From contig OX328125.1 of assembly GCA_946811695.1 (NCBI GenBank), positions 104,611,876 through 104,675,875 on the forward strand: a stretch of DNA of 64,000 nt. The letters are read 5' to 3'. This document shows, one piece after another, positions 58,026 through 64,000 of this stretch; position 1 is the first letter of the stretch, and each line of letters begins with the position of its first letter. Origin of the DNA: Gonocerus acuteangulatus (lineage: Eukaryota; Arthropoda; Insecta; Hemiptera; Coreidae). The notes under the pieces are model-generated. The model searched no databases. It was not told the DNA's origin and saw nothing but the letters and a program-made list of their open reading frames with translations. The translations under genes were made by a program, and so were the position numbers.

Positions 58026-58729
58026 TTATTAGTGCATCGCCCTAAAAACTCGTCGAAATTCAATTAACACGCTATCACATTAGTCACAAAAAATTGTCCA
58101 TTTAATCATTTCTAAACGGAGAAATAACCAACTAAACTAACAGGTGTTTCTTCAGAGATACTATAGATAACCCAGCAGGTTATCAGGGGCACAACAGATC
58201 TCTTAGGTCCAGATTCTTTCCTTTTAGGGGGACCTCATTCTATCTAGATATCTAGGTATAATTAACCAGAACCATATTGTTTTGACAGTTACCCAAATAG
58301 TTACCAGCCTTCGGTATTTCTTTCAGTATCATTGCAAAAATAAAATAAAAAAGGACTCCTAACCTTGAGCAATAAAAAATGACACTGTTTACTAAAAGTG
58401 GAGGAGAAGAACGAGAAGGGAGAGTGAGAGAGAGTGTGTGTGCGCGTGAGAGAGAGAGAGAGAGACCCAAGAAGGAAGAACAGGGCGTGGTCCTGGACTG
58501 CAAGGATATCTGTAATATATTCCAAGGAACCGGTCCTGTGGACTCCTCCTGGATCCTCCTCCAATCACCGCTACCAAGGTAGCAGATAGCTGTAACTGCT
58601 ACTCACGCTTCTCAGATCTCCTCATCTGGTAATCATTACCATACATTTTAAGTTAGGCACAAAACTCAAGTACCTAAATACACCATGCACTCACACATTA
58701 ATACAAAACCCATTTATAGCTACTTATAA
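58026..58729. other. intergenic stretch with GA-rich tract
   Basis: A (GA)n-like purine tract at about 58396-58466 (GAGAGAGTGTGTGTGCGCGTG then GAGAGAGAGA). The frames open across it are due to the repeat. Around 58560-58640 are GCAGATAGCTGTAACTGC and other words without identity. The LINE relic may begin somewhere here. Confidence 0.45.
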
Positions 58730-59757
58730 CCGAATGAGAAAAAGGCAAAGACCACTGAACATCATAATATTAGACTACGCTGTGAACACAGACCTACTGA
58801 CCAGTCCTACGTACTTACGATGCCAGCAGACTTACTTATCGTGGAGAATAAATAACTTTGAAATAAATACAAAATTATCTAAATTCATTAAAACTAACCC
58901 TCTATCTAAACTATTTTACAAGAATAACTTTAATTATCTTCTATCGCTGTATCCAGATGCACTCCTAGCATTTACAGACGGATCAAAATCTAGAGAAGGC
59001 ACTGGATCAGCAGCTATAATAGGAAATTCAAAATTTGGCGTCAAATTAAACTACAAATCAACAGTTTTTCAGCAGAATTACAGGGAATACTTTTGGCTTT
59101 AAGAAATATAACTATAGTTACAAATAAGACAATCATCTTATGTTGAGATTCACTAAGTTCTCTACTCTCCCTCATTAACATATACGCGACAAACATACTA
59201 GTGACAGAGATATTTCAAGAAATACACGACTTACAAACTTATAGCATACAAGTAGTGCTTTTATGGATACCCGGACACATGGATAACTCAGGGAACACAG
59301 AAGCTGACAAATATGCAAAACAAGTTACAGAAAAATGTACAGTCGACGTGGAAGAATTGACGGTACAAGATATACACACTAACATAAAAACTTACTTACA
59401 TAACGAATGGCAAAAAACATGGACGAACATGACAAACAACAAACTAGAAGAAATCAAGAAAACAGTTTGTGTTTGGCCCTCCAGCAACCGATCGAACAGA
59501 AGAGACGAGGTCGTCCTTACTCGATTGCGTATCGGGCATACGTTGCTGACACATCGCCATTTAATGACGAGACAGGACGGACCAGTTTGTGACATTTGCA
59601 ACAGAAACTTGACTATTAAACACATACTAACTGACTGCAAAAAACGCGACGGATTAAATCTACCAAACGACTTGAATGAACTCTTGACGGAAAACAGTCC
59701 ACACATAAACACAATTCTCACTTACCTTAAAGATACAAACATTTACAATTACATTTA
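58730..59757 (+). pseudogene. LINE with RNase H domain (I/Jockey-like), 5'-truncated
   Basis: Two frames continue one another around 59100-59200. The first ends LLAFTDGSKSREGTGSAAII, the start of an RNase H domain with its catalytic aspartate in TDGS. The second has IQVVLLWIPGHMDNSGNTEA DKYAK, the 'W.PGH....GN..AD..A' end of RNase H with its catalytic histidine and aspartate. It continues to TRLRIGHTLLTHRHLMTRQD and PVCDICNRNLTIKHILTDCK, the CCHC-like C-terminal finger following RNase H in I-like LINEs. About 80 bp between the frames hold stops (59101-59200). The endonuclease and reverse transcriptase parts are missing. It is inactive, although the second frame (185 codons to a natural stop) is intact and AT-rich like its surroundings. 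Confidence 0.85.
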
Positions 59758-60037
59758 AAATACACACATTATAAAATCTATAAAAATATCTATGACTTAA
59801 CGTGAAGTTGCGTAATAGACACAGTTTTTTAAAACCTAAAATGTGCAATATACATTCACGTATTACCTCTTTCTAAATTTTGGAATAATTCAATAATGTA
59901 AAATTTTTACACTTTTTATTTTATTTTATTTTATTTATTTATTTTTTTTTGTTTTCTTAGTTGCTCTAAACTTTTTTAACCTTTTGTTTACAAGAATAAC
60001 TGCAGTTAGGAAATTCTTGAACTGTAGTGACAATATA

Positions 60038-60040
<3 letters not shown>
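59758..60040 (+). other. LINE 3' tail and AT-rich DNA
   Basis: Following the LINE stop codon there are about 170 bp without coding, then TTTTATTTTATTTTATTTTA-type repeats (59914-59950). These may be the LINE tail or an unrelated low-complexity tract. Confidence 0.4.

Positions 60041-60091
<51 letters not shown>
60041..60091. repeat. (TA)n tract inside reversed Rep-A
   Basis: About 25 TA units followed by TATTTGCCTATTCGATC, the reverse of the Rep-A lead-in. Confidence 0.95.
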
Positions 60092-60096
<5 letters not shown>

Positions 60097-60700
60097 CCTA
60101 TTCGATCTCTCACAGGATCTAAATTGTTCGGTTTTGATGAAAGTTGGAACAAAAATCTTTCGTTTAATTTGAAAGATCAAGTTCGATAACCAGCAGAATC
60201 CGTCCACCAGAACAAGTTTTTTTTTCGCGAAAATTCGCGCTAAAAATTGTAACGCTTACGTTTTAGATCTCATATGCTTGGAGGTAATCGTTTTGTAGGT
60301 TTCTCCACTTAGGAAAAATAATGAAACCATTTTTAAGGCAATATCTGTATACATAGAATCCTCGGATATAATTGAAACATTTTCGAAATGTTTGAAATTC
60401 ATCCAAACTAAGACGTTTAAATTTTGGTTTTATTTAGAATTAAAGAAGTATTTAAAAAAATATTTTATTAATAGACGTAAAAAGTTTTGGAATCTTTGTA
60501 TATTTCTGTAAATATCTCGTAATCGGTTGTTAACCCGTGGCAAGTGAAAGGAAACCATTCGAAAGCATACTAAATTCTCCACAAAAAAGGTTCAAAAGAA
60601 ATTTTCGATTGGGTGATGTCAATCGGAGAAACAAGTGCTTAAAACTTCAAATGTGTTAGTTTTGTTCTTTTGAACGTGTTTTTGTAGTTATTTAACTCAC
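60092..60700 (-). mobile_element. Rep-A, central part, reversed
   Basis: The reverse complement follows the standard copy: ATCAAGTTCGATAACCAGCA, CGCGAAAATTCGCGC, GTAACGCTTACGTTTTAG, GGCAATATCTGTATAC, TTGAAACATTTTCGAAATG, TTAATAGACGTAAAAAGTT, TGATGTCAATCGGAGAAAC and AAGTGCTTAAAACTT. Both termini are missing. Confidence 0.7.
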
Positions 60701-60948
60701 TTTTCATTCGAAAATTATAATAAATACTTATTATAATTTTCATGTTATACGTAATTGTCAATACATTTTTCACTTAACCTATAGGCATTGTTTATGTCCT
60801 TGGAAGTAGGAAACGATTTGAGCTCCCAAGAGAGTTAAACCCATTTCTCACCTATCAATCAAACCTCCCTCCGACGGAAACACGCGGATACACCCCGCAA
60901 AGCCTATGAAAATACGCCTTTGCTAGTCACCAAATCATTCGGAAGGAA

Positions 60949-61119
60949 TATCTACATGGCCAGTTTCGTCTCCGAAGGGGTCAGTCACCGAACTGCTTCG
61001 GAACTTATCTACATGGCCAGTTTCGTCTCCGAAGGGGTCAGTCACCAAACTGCTTCGGAACTTATCTACATGGCCAGTTTCCTCTCCGAAGGGGTCAGTC
61101 ACCAAACTGCTTCGGAACT
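60949..61119. repeat. 57-bp tandem repeat, three copies, open in one frame
   Basis: Each unit reads ATCTACATGGCCAGTTTCGT, CTCCGAAGGGGTCAGTCACC and AACTGCTTCGGAACTT with one to three differences. In the plus-strand frame it codes IYMASFVSEGVSHRTASEL three times. The unit is a multiple of three and free of stops, and G+C is higher than its surroundings. No start context, splice site or known family supports a gene. Confidence 0.9.
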
Positions 61120-61183
61120 TTTAACCCATAACGTTGAAGTATCAATTAAAATTTTTGTGTACTTTTATTTTTATTTTTATGTT

Positions 61184-61390
61184 TTGTTGACTTGATACTA
61201 TTGTATGTTGTTGACTTGATACTATTGTATGTTGTTGACTTGATACTATTGTATGTTGTTGACTTGATACTATTGTATGTTGTTGACTTGATACTATTGT
61301 ATGTTGTTGACTTGATACTATTGTATGTTGTTGACTTGATACTATTGTATGTTGTTGACTTGATACTATTGTATGTTGTTGACTTGATTG
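61184..61390. repeat. 24-bp tandem repeat, about 8 identical copies
   Basis: The unit is GTTGACTTGATACTATTGTA TGTT. The copies are identical, implying recent expansion or homogenisation. Both strands stay open (plus: ILLYVVDL; minus: IKSTTYNS) because the unit length is a multiple of three. It lies 65 bp downstream of the 57-bp repeat. Confidence 0.95.
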
Positions 61391-62262
61391 TATGCGTCAA
61401 AGGAATCGACAAAATAACAACCAAAAATAATTGAAAAAAAAATGAAAATATGAATACAAATTTTCTCTAACCGAACGACATTTATCCGTGGAATGTTGAA
61501 GATTGAAAACATGAGTGCAATATCTTCTAAGCGTAATTAGTTGATAGTACAGGAATGCAGACATGTTTACCTCGCTAGCCGTCACTACTACACTACGCCC
61601 ATCACGTAGAAACATATTCTATATCATACAACAAAAAAAACAGAAAACAAGAATGACCATAAATACGTTGAATGTTTTACTGACATTCCTATGATTGAGA
61701 AGCACAATGATTTAGACTCCATTCCATTGTATGATTGAGATTTCGTTTGGCTTGAAATTGACCCTCATGCTGGTTTTGAAAATAATTGATCACACAAAAC
61801 TATGCAGGGTGTCTCCAAAATAAACGGCAAAACTTCAGGAATCGATGCAGGATGAAAAAAAGTCCTTTGGGATTTTTCTCGTTTTTGCTTCGTTTCCGAG
61901 TAAATCACAAACTAAAACACAATTGTGAATAGGCATTCTTTCATAATGCCTGTATAAAAATCATTAAAAGCATAAGTTTTATCTTCTACACCCTCCATTC
62001 ATTCTCCCAGCCCCACCACCACTTCCTCTAATCTCCCTTCCCCATCCCAAAATATAGGAGTGAATATGTCTCTGAATTTGTGTGGAATAATGAAATAATA
62101 GGTCTCCATTTTTTGACTACTCGACTTAACTTAGTCTCACCACACATTCCTCGATAATAAACTGTCAATGTTCTTGGAGGAAGTACTTCACAAAGCTTTG
62201 TGAATTGGGAACCTCTGGTGGGGTCACCGATCTGGACCATTTTATTTCTGGTTATTCTAATA
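61391..62262. other. intergenic stretch with one transposon end
   Basis: At 61806-61935 is GCAGGGTGTCTCCAAAATAA, ACGGCAAAACTTCAGGA and TTTTTGCTTCGTTTCCGAGT, a diverged copy of the end of the long-TIR element at 15249. The opposite end was not found. Otherwise nothing was recognised. Confidence 0.55.
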
Positions 62263-62270
62263 ATAATAAT

Positions 62271-63557
62271 TAGAGCCCGGAAGTTAGGCAAAATGCCTTT
62301 TTTTATCTGAGTGGATATATTGAAGAATCAGATAGAAATAAATATGTTTTCGTGCATTTAGGAAGTGTAGTGACAATTTTTATTTTGCCTTTTTTGCCTA
62401 TTTTGGGTTCCGTTGCCTATTTTGCCTTTTTTGCTTGTTATGCAATTTTTTTCTGCGATTTAAACATTTCAAAAAGCACGTATTGAATTTCCGTTCATCG
62501 AAGACAAAAAAGGTTGCTCAAATTAAAATTGCCGTCAGAAATATCTATTCGAAAGCTTATTTTCCCAACCCATGGATTTAACCTCCGTAAATAACAGGAC
62601 CTTCCGTAGTAGAAGGAATGCAGAAGCATAATGAATAGGAGGAAAGAGAGAGGACGAGAGAAGTATGTCTCCTTCCTTACACACCTTTTGCTGTGACAAT
62701 GCGTAATTACCTGGTATTCCGGATTTCGAAATCCGAAGATAATGCAGAAGAAGTTTTGCTATGATGAAAAACATTTTTTCTGAGAAGGTCTATAACAGTT
62801 GATGCTTTGAAAAAGCATCTTGTTGTTGCTTGTAACAAGGGAAGTAATTCCCTTGAGAGTAAGTACACTAATTCTGTGATAAATCTATTTATATATATAA
62901 AAATCACGTGTTTGACTGTTTGTCCGTTTGTTCCTTATACAAATCCACATATTTTGACCAAACTTGGAATACTGGTAGGTCTTGATCCGGGAAGTCTCGT
63001 AGGCTAAGTCTAAAACGTCTACCAGCTGTCTGTCTGTATGTTTGTTCCTTATACAAATCCACACCGTTTGACCGACTTTGACCAAACTTGGGACACAAGT
63101 AGATCTTAATCCGAGAAGTGTCGTAGGCTAAGTCAAAAATATCTACCAGCTGTCTGTCTGTATGATTGTTCCTAATACAAATCCACACCTTTTGACCGAA
63201 CGTGGCACACATGTAGGTCTTGATTCGGGGAGAGCCATAGGTTATGTTAAAATCGTTTACGACTCACAGTTCGGAGGTCACGGGTTCGAAAAAATGAACG
63301 GGGTTCCTAATTTATTTTTGATTTTATGGAAGCAGAAAGTAGGCATAGCATGGCACGCCGGGTAACAGCTAGTTGGTAATAAAGAAATTAATGAGTATTT
63401 AAAATACATATTTTCATCATTAATGAGTAAGGTTCCTCTTTGCATTCACTCCTAATAAATGCCTATTTTAATTACAGTACTGCCTATTTTCAGTATTTTA
63501 AGTGCCTTTTTGCCTGCCTATTTCACCCAAAAATAAATGCCTAACTTCCGGGCTCTA
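62271..63557. mobile_element. hAT-type element with 8-bp TSD, carrying a nested element
   Basis: The ends TAGAGCCCGGAAGTTAGGCA and TGCCTAACTTCCGGGCTCTA are a perfect 20-bp inverted repeat. Flanks ATAATAAT (62263-62270 and 63558-63565) give an 8-bp duplication, though in simple sequence. Subterminal TTTGCCTATTTTGCC words repeat at both sides (62390-62430; 63470-63530), as in many hAT elements. No transposase is readable. A CAGCTAGT-type element lies inside (62890-63374). Confidence 0.8.
62890..63374 (+). mobile_element. CAGCTAGT-type element nested in hAT-type element
   Basis: It starts TATATATAAAAATCACGTGT then TTGACTGTTTGTCCG. Three units of about 125 bp follow (CTGTCTGTCTGTATGTTTGT, CAAATCCACACCGTTTGACC, ACCAAACTTGGGACACAAGT). 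It ends GCATGGCACGCCGGGTAACA then GCTAGT. The structure is the same as at 44911-45396. Confidence 0.65.
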
Positions 63558-63565
63558 ATAATAAT

Positions 63566-64000
63566 ATATGATATGTAATTGGAAATGTGAATTATGAAGT
63601 ACTTTATACATTTTGTAGTGTTTGTCTCATTGAGAAATGTGTCCAGTTCACACAGATATGTTTTGTTGGACTTCTTTTTTACATTACAGATAATAATATT
63701 ACTTTGTTTAGCCCACCCATTTTATATTTTGTTTTGGGGAGGCATCTGTTTCTACATATATTTATGCCCGGCTGTTTGCAAGTTTCTATAGTTTCCACGG
63801 TGAAAATAATTTTTGTTTCTTTGTTTTTGACTCCATCTTTGAAAAGCACAACGAGCCAAAATCGGGATTCATATCAGCATCCCTTACAAGGGCTTCCTGT
63901 ACGTTAATCATCCGCCCAATGCAAACTCTTCAGATAAATACTTATCAAATCGACAATATTTATTTGATACGAGGACAGGAGTGGAGGCGAGCCCACATAG
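63566..64000. other. window end, nothing recognised
   Basis: Two overlapping frames of 65-106 codons are open (63587-63907), with hydrophobic residues, but they overlap each other in different frames and resemble no family. I do not call a gene. Confidence 0.4.

Noticed and set aside
58252..58582. Overlapping frames across the GA/CT tract
   Set aside because: Four frames on both strands are open only because of the purine tract. None has support.
63587..63907. 106-codon frame at the window end
   Set aside because: It overlaps another open frame, has T-rich hydrophobic content, and shows no splice or family evidence.

Overview
The window looks like AT-rich nuclear DNA from an arthropod, most likely an insect. 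The evidence is two spliced genes of animal/arthropod type, GT-AG introns, tRNA-derived SINEs, LINE relics, Tc1, piggyBac and hAT-type DNA transposons, and more than fifteen long (TA)n arrays. A hemipteroid insect is only a guess. Nothing suggests a bacterium, phage or organelle, and there is no operon-like layout.

Two host genes are supported. (1) On the + strand, the C-terminal part of a Popeye-domain cAMP-binding membrane protein (POPDC/bves) lies in exons at 4380-4482, 6331-6471, 8683-8833, a 30-nt microexon at 28841-28870 and a terminal exon at 31793-31857. All junctions agree in phase. The protein ends in a class I PDZ-ligand-like tail (-ETPV). The N-terminal exons (membrane segments, start of the Popeye domain) are not seen and probably lie before position 1. 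A second possible ending is offered by an exon near 18517-18612. (2) On the - strand, convergent with the first, a small secreted cuticular protein of the CPCFC family is encoded by a four-codon first coding exon (44431-44420) and a main exon (39229-38993). It has a TATA box at 44501-44510 and an AATAAA at 38916-38921.

The rest is introns and intergenic DNA made largely of mobile elements. Region 1-4300: a TIR MITE, a weak piggyBac-like relic, a hAT-type foldback element with a TTAA-type MITE nested in it, and an inverted LINE 3' end. Region 4300-31900 (POPDC introns): several TIR elements, a 31-bp minisatellite, a long-TIR element at 15105-18275 holding a TA-rich repeat called here Rep-A, a SINE, a piggyBac relic (21421-22657) and a Tc1 relic (27309-28424). 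Region 31900-44500: the POPDC 3' UTR with inserted MITEs, a LINE 3' end, the cuticle gene and a pogo-like MITE in its intron. Region 44500-64000: almost only repeats, including Rep-A copies in both directions, elements ending CAGCTAGT, two further SINE families, a 117-bp-arm palindrome, a LINE RNase H fragment, two coding-phase minisatellites and a hAT-type element with another element nested inside.

No new multi-gene system was found. The most informative points are the alternative POPDC C-termini, the tiny first coding exon of the cuticle gene, and the Rep-A family, whose (TA)n tract sits at a fixed internal place and so explains many of the microsatellites.
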